Shown here: positions 1 to 6,214 of the stretch, piece after piece
Numbering within the stretch: the stretch's first letter is position 1
Layout: the number at the start of each line of letters is the position of its first letter
NCBI GenBank assembly: GCA_023434095.1
Contig: JAEYTJ010000273.1
Coordinates: forward strand, 1 to 8,546
Source: Pseudomonadota bacterium
Lineage (GTDB): Bacteria > Pseudomonadota > Alphaproteobacteria > Rhizobiales > Xanthobacteraceae
DNA: 8,546 bases
Reading direction: 5' to 3'
The notes under the pieces: model-generated
What the model was told of the DNA's origin: nothing
Database searches by the model: none
The model's input: the letters and a program-made list of their open reading frames with translations, nothing else
Program-made: the position numbers and the translations under genes

Positions 1-311
1 TGGATTGCGACAGCCTGCCGGCCATCGCCCAGCTGGTGCAGCAGGGTCGGGCGCTGGCGGTGATGCCGCATTTCGCCTTTGTCGACGAGATGCGGCGCGG
101 CGAGATGGTCGCCGTTCCCATACTCGACCCGACGCCCTCCTGGCGCCTGTCGGTGGTGGTGTCGCCGCGCACCATGAACCCGCGCGGCAGCGACGCAGTG
201 GCCAAGGTGATGGCCGACGTGATCGCCGGTCTGGTCGAGGCCGGCACCTGGCGTGCGCGGCTGCGCGGCGACAAGAGCCGGGGCGAGGCAGGGCGGGCCG
301 TCCTGCGGTGA
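1..311 (+). CDS. LysR-type transcriptional regulator, C-terminal part (5' end outside window)
   Basis: The first complete codon is at position 3 and the frame stays open to a TGA at 309-311, giving about 102 residues. The fragment begins DCDSLPAIAQLVQQGRALAV, then continues VMPHFAF, a GEMVAVPI segment and an amphipathic C-terminal helix. This order (D-S-L-x-x-I, gain-of-position G-x-A-V-x-P, then E-x-x-x-G-x-x-V-x-x-P-I) is the last third of the effector-binding (periplasmic-binding-protein-like) domain of LysR-type regulators, closest in feel to the Nac/Cbl-like group. The DNA-binding N-terminus lies upstream of the window, so neither target nor effector can be judged. It converges on the next regulator with only 16 nt between the two stops, so it is not part of the sulfonate-type cluster by transcription. 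Confidence 0.8.
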   Translation, partial: DCDSLPAIAQLVQQGRALAVMPHFAFVDEMRRGEMVAVPILDPTPSWRLSVVVSPRTMNPRGSDAVAKVMADVIAGLVEAGTWRARLRGDKSRGEAGRAVLR

Positions 312-327
312 GACGTGCCGCCGGGCT

Positions 328-1269
328 TCAGCGCTCGCCAGCCTCGGGCGCGGGCTCGTCGGCGTCGGAGCGCGCGTCCATGCGGGAGAGCTGCTCCCAC
401 ACCGTAGCTTCCACCGGCGTCGCCTGGCCGGCCAGCCGCACCGCGGTGACCTCGAGAGGACACCAGGGGAGGGTCGGCGACAGGTCGGCGAGGTCGCCGG
501 CCTCGATGCGCGCGCGGGCGAGGGTGGCGGGCACCCATGCCACGCCGATGCCATTGGCCGCGAGTTCCAGTGCCGCGAGCGTCAGCTCGGTCTCGACCGC
601 CGGCGCCATATGGCTGGCTCCGCGAATGGCAGGCAGCACGATGCGGTCCATCACCTCGCCGAGGAAGACCTCCGGGGGGTAGGCGATGAAGGGTACCTCG
701 CCATGGGCGAAGCGCGCGTTGAGGCGCGAGCCATGGGCGCGGGCGAAGACCGGGATCAGCCGGTCGCGCCCGATGATCGTGGTCTCGATGTAGTTGGCCG
801 CAATAGGGTGTTCGTCGCCGACGCGCCGGTACACCACCGCGATGTCGGCCTGCCGCGACAGCAGGAAGGCGAAGCACTCGTCGAGATTGGCCGATTTCAG
901 CTTCAGGAAGATGTCGGCGTTCTCCGAGCGGATGGTCTCGATGAAGCGCGGTGCCCAGGACGCGGTGAGGGCGTGCTGGCTGGCGAGCATGATCCGGTTG
1001 CCGGCGGTGCGGTCGCCCCGGCGGAGATCGTCGGTCAGCTGGCGCAGCGTGCGGGCGAGCCGGGCGATCTGGTCGCGCTGCTCCGCCGTGGTCGGGCGCA
1101 GCTGGACCGGCTTGCGCGAGCGGTCGAACAGCGCCACCCCGACATGGTCCTCGATGTGCTGCACCCGCCGCGAAAAGGCCGACTGCGTGAGGCGTCGCCG
1201 CTCCGCCGCCTCGCTGAAAGAGCCCGTCTCCGCGACCGCGAGGATATCCTCCAGCCATTCCAACCGCAT
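328..1269 (-). CDS. LysR-type transcriptional regulator (HypT/YjiE-like subgroup), probable regulator of the divergent cluster
   Basis: This is a 313-residue protein of usual LysR-family length. An N-terminal winged helix-turn-helix covers residues 2-60, with the recognition region at about 17-36 (GSFSEAAERR, then LTQSAFSRRVQHIE) followed by LFDRSRKPVQL. The effector-binding domain spans about 92-290; it includes ADIAVVYRR near 141-149 and NGIGVAWVPATL near 239-250. The long 'GIAWLP'-type motif and the overall pattern resemble E. coli HypT (YjiE) more than CysB or Cbl, judged from memory of that family. The start is the ATG at 1267-1269, preceded on the minus strand by AGGAGA (complement of 1275-1280) at 5-nt spacing. 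The gene is transcribed away from the cuyA-like gene, and a perfect inverted repeat lies between them, which is the classic arrangement of a LysR regulator controlling its divergent neighbour and itself. The C-terminal 15 residues are acidic and low in complexity. The effector is unknown; a cluster substrate or intermediate is the natural guess. Confidence 0.9.
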   Translation of the reverse strand: MRLEWLEDILAVAETGSFSEAAERRRLTQSAFSRRVQHIEDHVGVALFDRSRKPVQLRPTTAEQRDQIARLARTLRQLTDDLRRGDRTAGNRIMLASQHALTASWAPRFIETIRSENADIFLKLKSANLDECFAFLLSRQADIAVVYRRVGDEHPIAANYIETTIIGRDRLIPVFARAHGSRLNARFAHGEVPFIAYPPEVFLGEVMDRIVLPAIRGASHMAPAVETELTLAALELAANGIGVAWVPATLARARIEAGDLADLSPTLPWCPLEVTAVRLAGQATPVEATVWEQLSRMDARSDADEPAPEAGER

Positions 1270-1375
1270 CGGAGTCTCCTAATATGCAATAGTTGCATAT
1301 TATTTGAATAATTTCGCATTTGAAGTGCCGATGGCGATCTGCAAACATCGAAATACGCAAGTTGAGGATCGTCCC
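1270..1375. promoter_or_regulatory. Divergent intergenic control region between the LysR gene and the cuyA-like operon
   Basis: This 106-nt stretch is the only non-coding region of note upstream of the cluster. Positions about 1280-1320 form a marked AT-rich island in otherwise very GC-rich DNA, as expected for a promoter region. It contains the inverted repeat described separately, the minus-strand ribosome site (1275-1280) and the plus-strand GAGGAT at 1364-1369, six nt before the cuyA-like ATG. I could not pick convincing -35/-10 pairs for either direction; TTGCAT at 1293-1298 inside the right arm of the repeat could serve as a -35, but no good -10 lies 16-18 nt after it. Activation by the LysR protein at a weak promoter would fit that. 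Confidence 0.6.
1280..1302. promoter_or_regulatory. Perfect inverted repeat, candidate LysR operator
   Basis: Left arm TAATATGCAA (1280-1289), spacer TAG (1290-1292), right arm TTGCATATTA (1293-1302): 10-bp arms with no mismatch. The core 1285-1297 reads TGCAA-TAG-TTGCA, which satisfies the T-N11-A rule for LysR-family binding sites with matching dyad arms. Its centre (1291) is 22 bp from the LysR start codon and 85 bp from the cuyA-like start codon, so a bound regulator could repress its own gene and activate the operon. The symmetry is read directly from the sequence; the binding role is inferred. Confidence 0.75.
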
Positions 1376-2398
1376 ATGCATTTCGCCCGCTTCCCTCGCA
1401 TCCGTCTCGCGCATCTGCCGACCCCGCTGGAGCGGCTCGACCGATTGAGCCGCGAACTGGGAGGGCCGGAAATCTGGATCAAGCGCGACGACTGCACGGG
1501 GCTTTCCACCGGCGGCAACAAGACCCGCAAGCTGGAATTCCTCATGGCCGAAGCGCTCGCGCAGGGCGCCGACATGGTGATGACGCAGGGCGCGACCCAG
1601 TCCAACCATGCGCGCCAGACCGCGGCCTCCGCCGCACGGCTCGGCCTTGCCTGCCACCTGCTGCTGGAGGACCGGACGGGCTCCAACGACCGCAACTACA
1701 AGACCAACGGCAATGTGCTGCTCGACCATCTGCACGGGGCGACGACCGAGACCCGCCCGGGCGGCCTCGACATGAACGCCGAGATGGAGGCGGTGGCCGC
1801 GCGCCTGCGCGGCGAGGGCCGCAAGGTCTATACGATCCCCGGCGGCGGCTCGAACCCCACGGGCGCGCTCGGCTATGCCAATTGCGCGCTGGAACTGATC
1901 GGCCAGGCCAACGAGATCGGCCTTGCCATCGACCACATCGTCACCGCCACCGGCAGCGCCGGCACGCAGGCGGGCCTCGTCGTCGGCCTCAAGGCGCTCA
2001 ATGCCCGCGTGCCGCTGCTCGGCATCGGGGTGCGGGTGCCCAAGCCGAAGCAGGAGGAGAACGTGTTCGTCCTCGCCCAGCGCACCGCCGAGAAACTCGG
2101 CTGCCCCGGCGTCGTGGCGCGCGAGGACGTGGTGGCCGATTGCAACTATGTCGGTCGCGGCTACGGCATTCCCGGCGCCGACACGCTGGAAGCCATCCGC
2201 CTGTTTGCGGAGCTGGAGGGAATCCTCCTCGACCCGGTCTATTCCGGCAAGGGCGCGGCCGGCCTCGTCGACTATGTCCGCAAGGGCATCTTCAAGAAGG
2301 GCGAGCGCATCGTGTTCCTCCACACCGGCGGCTCGGCGGCGCTGTTCGGCTATGACGCCTGCTTCAGCGACGACCAGTCCGCGCGCGCGATGGCTTGA
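1376..2398 (+). CDS. cuyA: PLP-dependent D-cysteine desulfhydrase / L-cysteate sulfo-lyase family enzyme (CuyA-like)
   Basis: This 340-residue protein has the length and motifs of the ACC deaminase / D-cysteine desulfhydrase family (fold-type II PLP enzymes). The Schiff-base lysine should be K49 in TGGNKTRKLEF; QSNHARQTAA (75-84) is the conserved carboxylate-binding stretch; IPGGGSNPTGALGY (154-167) and ATGSAGTQAGL (191-201) form the cofactor phosphate loops; and the C-terminal part has DPVYSGKGAAGLVDYV and HTGGSAALFGY. Known members release sulfide from D-cysteine (DcyD) or sulfite, ammonia and pyruvate from L-cysteate (CuyA, first described in Silicibacter/Ruegeria pomeroyi). Sequence alone does not separate the two for me. 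The downstream sulfonate-type transporter and HpsN-type dehydrogenase favour cysteate. The ATG at 1376 was chosen because family members start close to the FPR motif and GAGGAT lies 6 nt upstream; TTG 1304 and ATG 1331 are in-frame alternatives that would add an untypical, poorly conserved leader. The next gene starts 3 nt after the stop. Confidence 0.85.
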   Translation: MHFARFPRIRLAHLPTPLERLDRLSRELGGPEIWIKRDDCTGLSTGGNKTRKLEFLMAEALAQGADMVMTQGATQSNHARQTAASAARLGLACHLLLEDRTGSNDRNYKTNGNVLLDHLHGATTETRPGGLDMNAEMEAVAARLRGEGRKVYTIPGGGSNPTGALGYANCALELIGQANEIGLAIDHIVTATGSAGTQAGLVVGLKALNARVPLLGIGVRVPKPKQEENVFVLAQRTAEKLGCPGVVAREDVVADCNYVGRGYGIPGADTLEAIRLFAELEGILLDPVYSGKGAAGLVDYVRKGIFKKGERIVFLHTGGSAALFGYDACFSDDQSARAMA

Positions 2399-2401
2399 CC
2401 C

Positions 2402-3610
2402 ATGCGACCGCCCCGCTTCACCGGCAGCTTCACGCAGCAACCGCCCATACCGGAGGACGCCATCGCCGCCGCCGAGGCGGTGATGCGCTCGGGCCGGCTG
2501 CATCGCTACAACGTCGCTCCCGGCGAAGTGTCGGAGGCGGCCCGGCTGGAGGAGGAGTTCGCGCGGTGGCAGGGCGCGCGCTATTGCCTCGCCGTCGCCT
2601 CCGGCGGGCAGGCGATGCAGATCGCGCTGCGGGCGGCCGGGGTGCGGCCCGGCGAGCGGGTGCTCACCAACGCCTTCACCCTCGCGCCGGTGCCGGGGGC
2701 GATCGCCGGCATCGGCGCGGTGCCGGTGCTGGTGGAGACGACGGACGATCTCGTCATCGATCTCGACGACCTCGCCGCCAAGGCGCGGTCCTGCGGGGCC
2801 GGCGTGCTGCTGCTCTCGCATATGCGCGGGCATATCTGCGACATGGACCGGCTGGACGCGCTGGCGCGCGAACGCGGCCTGCGCGTCATCGAGGACTGCG
2901 CCCACACCATGGGCGCGCGCTGGAACGGGCGGAGATCCGGCTCCTTCGGCCTCGCGGCCTGCTTCAGCACCCAGACCTACAAGCATCTGAATTCCGGCGA
3001 AGGCGGGCTGTTGACCACCGACGACGCCGATCTCATGGCGCGGGCGGTGATGCTCTCCGGCTCCTACATGCTCTATGAGCGGCACGGCGCGGCGCCCCCG
3101 GCCGAGGCCTTTGCCGAGGTGCGGCTCGACACGCCCAACATGTCGGCGCGCCTCGACAATCTGCGCGCCGCCCTGCTGCGGCCGCAGCTGGCGCGGATCG
3201 AGGCCAATCTTGCCGGCTGGAACGAACGCCACGACCGCCTCGCCGCGTGCCTTGCCGCGCATCCGGCGGTGCGGATGCCGGTGCGCTCGCCGCAGGAGAG
3301 CTATGTCGGCTCCTCGATCCAGTTCCGCGTCCCGTCCTTCTCTTCCGGCGCGTGCACGGCCTTCCTCGCGGCGGCAGCGGAGCGGGGCGTGGAGCTGAAA
3401 TGGTTCGGCGCGGCCGAGCCGGCCGGCTTCACCTCGGCCCATGCCTCGTGGCGCTACATCGCGCGGCAGGATCTTCCGCAGTCCGAGCGCGTGCTCGCCA
3501 CGCTGTTCGACATGCGCATCCCGCTGACCTTCTCGCTCGCCGATTGCGGCCTCATCGCCACCCATATTCTCGGCGCGCTCGACGGGACCCTGGCGGAGGG
3601 CGCCCGCTGA
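2402..3610 (+). CDS. DegT/DnrJ/EryC1/StrS-family PLP-dependent aminotransferase
   Basis: This is a 402-residue fold-type I aminotransferase. Family marks in order: an N-terminal SGRLHRYN...LEEEFARWQGARY segment (30-61); ASGGQAMQIALRAAGVRPGERV (66-87) forming the cofactor phosphate region; VIEDCAHTMGA (162-172), where D165 should contact the pyridine nitrogen; and FSTQTYKHLNSGEGGLLTT (188-206), where K194 is the expected Schiff-base lysine. NMSARLDNLRAALL (246-259) corresponds to the family's R-M-x-x-x-x-A-A motif. Known members mostly transaminate keto-sugars for cell-surface polymers or antibiotics, but no sugar-nucleotide gene lies nearby. The gene follows the cuyA-like stop by 3 nt, has only a weak ribosome site (suggesting translational coupling), and overlaps the racemase start. 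In this setting it may aminate a small sulfonated keto or aldehyde compound, or draw nitrogen from cysteate; this is inference and the substrate is not known. Confidence 0.85.
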   Translation: MRPPRFTGSFTQQPPIPEDAIAAAEAVMRSGRLHRYNVAPGEVSEAARLEEEFARWQGARYCLAVASGGQAMQIALRAAGVRPGERVLTNAFTLAPVPGAIAGIGAVPVLVETTDDLVIDLDDLAAKARSCGAGVLLLSHMRGHICDMDRLDALARERGLRVIEDCAHTMGARWNGRRSGSFGLAACFSTQTYKHLNSGEGGLLTTDDADLMARAVMLSGSYMLYERHGAAPPAEAFAEVRLDTPNMSARLDNLRAALLRPQLARIEANLAGWNERHDRLAACLAAHPAVRMPVRSPQESYVGSSIQFRVPSFSSGACTAFLAAAAERGVELKWFGAAEPAGFTSAHASWRYIARQDLPQSERVLATLFDMRIPLTFSLADCGLIATHILGALDGTLAEGAR

Positions 3611-4308
3611 TGCCGCGCCGGGTCGGAATACTGGGCGGCATGGGGCCGCAGGCGACGGTGCTGCTGATGAGCAAGGTCATCGCGGCGGTGCCGGCGGCGG
3701 ACGACCGCGACCATGTTCCGCTGAGCGTCGACCAGAACCCGCAGGTGCCCTCGCGCATCGCCCGGCTGATCGAGGGTACGGGCGAGGACCCGGCGCCGGT
3801 GCTGGTCGCGATGGCGCGGCGGCTGGAGGCGGCGGGCGCCGAGGCGCTGGCCATGCCCTGCAACACCGCGCACCATTTCGCCCCGGCCATCGCGGCGGCG
3901 GTCGGCATTCCCTTTCTCGACATGGTGGCGCTGTCGGTGACCCATGCCGCGCGCCTCGCCGGCCCCGACGGGCGGATCGGCGTGCTCGCCTCGCCCGCCC
4001 TCCGCCGCATCGGTCTGTTCGACGGCAAGCTGGCGCAGGCCGGGCTGACGCCAGTCTATCCCGAGGACGAGGAGGCGCTGCTCACCGCCATCCGCCGCAT
4101 CAAGGCGGTGGGCGCCGACGCTGTCTCCCGCGAGGCCTTCCGCCGCGCCTCGGCGCACCTCGCGGCGGCGGGCGTGACGACGCAGATGATCGCCTGCACC
4201 GAATTCTCGCTCGTCGCCGACGGTGCGGCCGAGGGCGCCCACGCCTTCGACACGCTGGACGTGCTGGTGGGCGCCATCGTCGATTTCTCGCTCACGCGGA
4301 AAAACTGA
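3610..4308 (+). CDS. Aspartate/glutamate racemase family protein (candidate cysteate racemase)
   Basis: This 232-residue protein has the usual length of the cofactor-independent amino-acid racemase family. It opens with VGILGGMGPQAT (5-16), the aspartate-racemase-type N-terminus, followed by DQNPQVPSRI (41-50), matching the family's N-x-P-x-x-P-x-R substrate loop. Both catalytic cysteines are present: C84 in MPCNTAHHF and C196 in IACTEFSLV; these act as the acid/base pair across the alpha carbon. The enzyme should therefore be active and cytoplasmic. Cysteate is the sulfonate analogue of aspartate, so with a CuyA-like lyase two genes upstream and a sulfonate-type transporter downstream, racemisation of cysteate is an attractive role; D/L-aspartate or glutamate remain possible. 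The ATG shares one base with the preceding TGA (TGATG), a translational-coupling junction. A 61-nt gap separates it from the binding-protein gene. Confidence 0.85.
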   Translation: MPRRVGILGGMGPQATVLLMSKVIAAVPAADDRDHVPLSVDQNPQVPSRIARLIEGTGEDPAPVLVAMARRLEAAGAEALAMPCNTAHHFAPAIAAAVGIPFLDMVALSVTHAARLAGPDGRIGVLASPALRRIGLFDGKLAQAGLTPVYPEDEEALLTAIRRIKAVGADAVSREAFRRASAHLAAAGVTTQMIACTEFSLVADGAAEGAHAFDTLDVLVGAIVDFSLTRKN

Positions 4309-4369
4309 CAATCACGGGCTCACAGAAGGCCCGGCAACCACGACCGACCTGACAGAGGAGTTAAGGGAC

Positions 4370-5362
4370 ATGAGCACGACCATGCGGGGTCTGATGGCGG
4401 GAGCCGTCGCCCTCGTTCTTTCCACCGGCTCCGCCTTTGCGGAGAAGATCGTCATCGGCCATTTCGGCAACCCCACCCCGATGCAGGTGGCACGGGCCGA
4501 GGGGCTGTTCGAGAAGGCCACGGGCTGGGAGATCGAATGGCGCAAATTCGCCTCCGGCGCCGAGATCATCGCCGCCATGGCCTCCGGCGACGTGAAGGTG
4601 TCGGAGCTCGGCTCCTCGCCGATGACCATCGCCATGAGCCAGGGCGTGGACATCCAGATGTTCATGCTCGCCATCGTCATCGGCAAGGCCGAGAGCCTGA
4701 TCGCCCGCGACGGCACCGGCATCGCCAGCGTCGCCGACCTCAAGGGCAAGCGCGTGGCCGTGCCGATCGGCTCCACCGCCCATTTCTCGCTGATGGGCGC
4801 GCTCCAGCATGAGAAGGTGCCGGTGAACGAGGTCAGGATCATGGGCATGCCGCCGGACCAGATCGCGGCCGCCTGGGAACAGGGCGCCATCGACGCCGCC
4901 TTCATCTGGGAGCCGGCACAAAGCCGCATCCTGAAGACCGGCAAGCGCCTCCTCGGCGCCGACACCACCGCAAGCTGGGGCTTCCCGACCTTTGACGGCT
5001 GGGTGGTGAACAAGGATTTCGCCGCCTCCAGGCCCAAGGAGATGGCGGCCTTCGCCAAGGTGGCGGACGAGGCCAATGCGGCCTATCTCGCCAACCCCGC
5101 CGCCTGGACGGCGACCAGCCCCCAGGTGCTGACCATCGCCAAGATGACCGGCGCGGCGCCCGAGGAAATTCCGGAATCGCTGATGGGCTACACTTTCGTG
5201 CCGCTGGCCGAGCAACTGAGCGACAAGTGGCTCGGCAGCGCCCCGGCGACGCTGAAGGCGACGGCGGAGTTCCTCAAGAGCGCCGGCCGCATCGAGAAGG
5301 TGGCTGACAGCTATGCGCCCTTCGTGAATACCTCCATCGCCAAGGCCGCCACGGCCAAATAA
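4370..5362 (+). CDS. tauA: TauA-like taurine/sulfonate ABC transporter periplasmic binding protein
   Basis: This is a 330-residue secreted solute-binding protein. Residues 1-24 form a Sec signal peptide (Met-rich start, hydrophobic core AGAVALVLSTG, cleavage probably after SAFA). The mature part matches E. coli TauA along its length as I recall it: WRKFASGAEIIAAMASGDV (57-75), ELGSSPMTIAMSQGVDI (79-95), GKRVAVPIGSTAHFSLMGAL (127-145), IAAAWEQGAIDAAFIWEPA (165-183), and WGFPTFDGWVVNKDF (203-217). It should capture a small organosulfonate in the periplasm and pass it to the TauBC-like membrane complex. The start is the ATG at 4370; an upstream extension lacks a signal peptide, and GAGGAG at 4355-4360 provides a ribosome site at slightly long spacing. 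The ATG at 4382 is a possible alternative. The gene is separated from its neighbours by the two longest gaps in the operon (61 and 63 nt), and a strong hairpin follows it. The exact ligand is uncertain; taurine-breakdown genes are absent from the window. Confidence 0.9.
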   Translation: MSTTMRGLMAGAVALVLSTGSAFAEKIVIGHFGNPTPMQVARAEGLFEKATGWEIEWRKFASGAEIIAAMASGDVKVSELGSSPMTIAMSQGVDIQMFMLAIVIGKAESLIARDGTGIASVADLKGKRVAVPIGSTAHFSLMGALQHEKVPVNEVRIMGMPPDQIAAAWEQGAIDAAFIWEPAQSRILKTGKRLLGADTTASWGFPTFDGWVVNKDFAASRPKEMAAFAKVADEANAAYLANPAAWTATSPQVLTIAKMTGAAPEEIPESLMGYTFVPLAEQLSDKWLGSAPATLKATAEFLKSAGRIEKVADSYAPFVNTSIAKAATAK

Positions 5363-5375
5363 GGCCTGCATCGCG

Positions 5376-5410
5376 GTGCCGGGTGGGCGTTCACGCGGCC
5401 CGCCCGGCGT
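5376..5410 (+). promoter_or_regulatory. GC-rich stem-loop between tauA- and tauB-like genes
   Basis: Left arm GCCGGGTGGGC (5378-5388) pairs with right arm GCCCGCCCGGC (5398-5408): 11 bp with a single G-U wobble and a 9-nt loop; two further wobble pairs could extend the base. No T-run follows, so it is not a standard intrinsic terminator. Hairpins after the binding-protein gene of ABC operons are known to protect the upstream mRNA and let the binding protein be made in excess over the membrane parts; that role is inferred here. The stem ends 5 nt before the GGAGG of the next gene and might also affect its translation. Confidence 0.6.
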
Positions 5411-5425
5411 GCTGGAGGACATGAA

Positions 5426-6214
5426 ATGGTGCTGATCGTCGACGACGTCTCGGTCGTCTATCCCGCCGCCAATGGCCGACCGCCGGTCGAGGCGCTGCGC
5501 AAGATCGACCTGACGATGGATCGCAACGATTTCGTCGTTGCCCTCGGCGCGTCGGGCTGCGGAAAATCCACGCTGCTCAACCTGCTGGCGGGATTTCTCT
5601 CGCCCAGCTCCGGCTCCATCCGGCTCGACGGCGCCGCCGTCACCGGGCCGGGCGCCGACCGTTCGGTGGTGTTCCAGAAGCACGCGCTGATGCCCTGGCT
5701 GAACGTACGCGACAATGTGGCGTTCGGCCTGCAGATGCAGGACGTGCCGCGGCGCGAGCGCCACGCCACGGCCGAGAAGTACATCGCCCTGCTGGGGCTG
5801 GACGGCTTTCAGGAATCGCCGGTCTACCAGCTCTCCGGCGGCATGCAGCAGCGCGTCGGCATCGCCCGGGCGCTGACCTGCGACCCCCGCGTGCTGCTGA
5901 TGGACGAGCCGCTCGGCGCGCTGGACGCGCTGACCCGGGAGAAGGCGCAGCAACTCATCCTGCGGGTGTGGAACAGCACCGGAAAGGCGGTGTTCTTCAT
6001 CACCCACGATGTCGAGGAGGCGCTGTTCATGGGCACGCGGCTCATCGTCATGTCGCCGCGCCCGGGGCGCATCGCCCACCGCTTCGACCTGCCGTTCTCC
6101 CGCCGCTTCCTCGACGGCGCCTCGGCGCGGGAGGTCAAGGCGTCGCCCGATTTCATCGCCCTGCGCGAAGAGGTGCTGGGCATCATCTTCGCCGACGAGG
6201 AAGCCGCCGCATGA
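5426..6214 (+). CDS. tauB: TauB-like sulfonate ABC transporter ATP-binding protein
   Basis: This 262-residue ATPase is close to the usual TauB/SsuB length. All nucleotide-binding elements are visible: Walker A GASGCGKST (41-49), Q-loop glutamine Q84 in VVFQKHALMPWL, signature LSGGMQQRVGIARAL (136-150), Walker B VLLMDEP with the catalytic glutamate at 161, D-loop GALDALTRE, and switch histidine H194 in FITHDVEEA. The FQKHALMPWLNVRDNVAFGL segment is characteristic of nitrate/sulfonate/taurine (NitT/TauT) importers. It should energise uptake from the cytoplasmic face of the membrane. GGAGG at 5414-5418 lies 7 nt before the ATG at 5426 and supports that start; the nearby ATG at 5421 leads to a stop after four codons and is discounted. 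The gene overlaps the permease gene by 4 nt (ATGA). Confidence 0.93.
   Translation: MVLIVDDVSVVYPAANGRPPVEALRKIDLTMDRNDFVVALGASGCGKSTLLNLLAGFLSPSSGSIRLDGAAVTGPGADRSVVFQKHALMPWLNVRDNVAFGLQMQDVPRRERHATAEKYIALLGLDGFQESPVYQLSGGMQQRVGIARALTCDPRVLLMDEPLGALDALTREKAQQLILRVWNSTGKAVFFITHDVEEALFMGTRLIVMSPRPGRIAHRFDLPFSRRFLDGASAREVKASPDFIALREEVLGIIFADEEAAA

Noticed and set aside
253..1311. A 352-residue plus-strand frame opposite the LysR gene
   Set aside because: It runs antisense through a complete LysR protein with a clear helix-turn-helix and its own ribosome site; the plus-strand translation has no motif.
4315..4333. CGGGC / GCCCG hairpin after the racemase gene as a terminator
   Set aside because: Only a 5-bp stem with a 9-nt loop and no T-run; too weak to call, and the operon appears to continue into the transporter genes.
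5421..5435. A four-codon frame (ATG AAA TGG TGC TGA) overlapping the tauB-like start as a leader peptide
   Set aside because: It is probably chance; the GGAGG spacing suits the tauB-like ATG at 5426, and the frame is too short to support a regulatory role.
4361..6079. A 572-residue open frame on the minus strand across the tauA- and tauB-like genes
   Set aside because: It is antisense to two well-recognised genes, is rich in G, R, H and A low-complexity stretches, and shows no family motif. Long antisense frames are expected in DNA this rich in GC at third codon positions.
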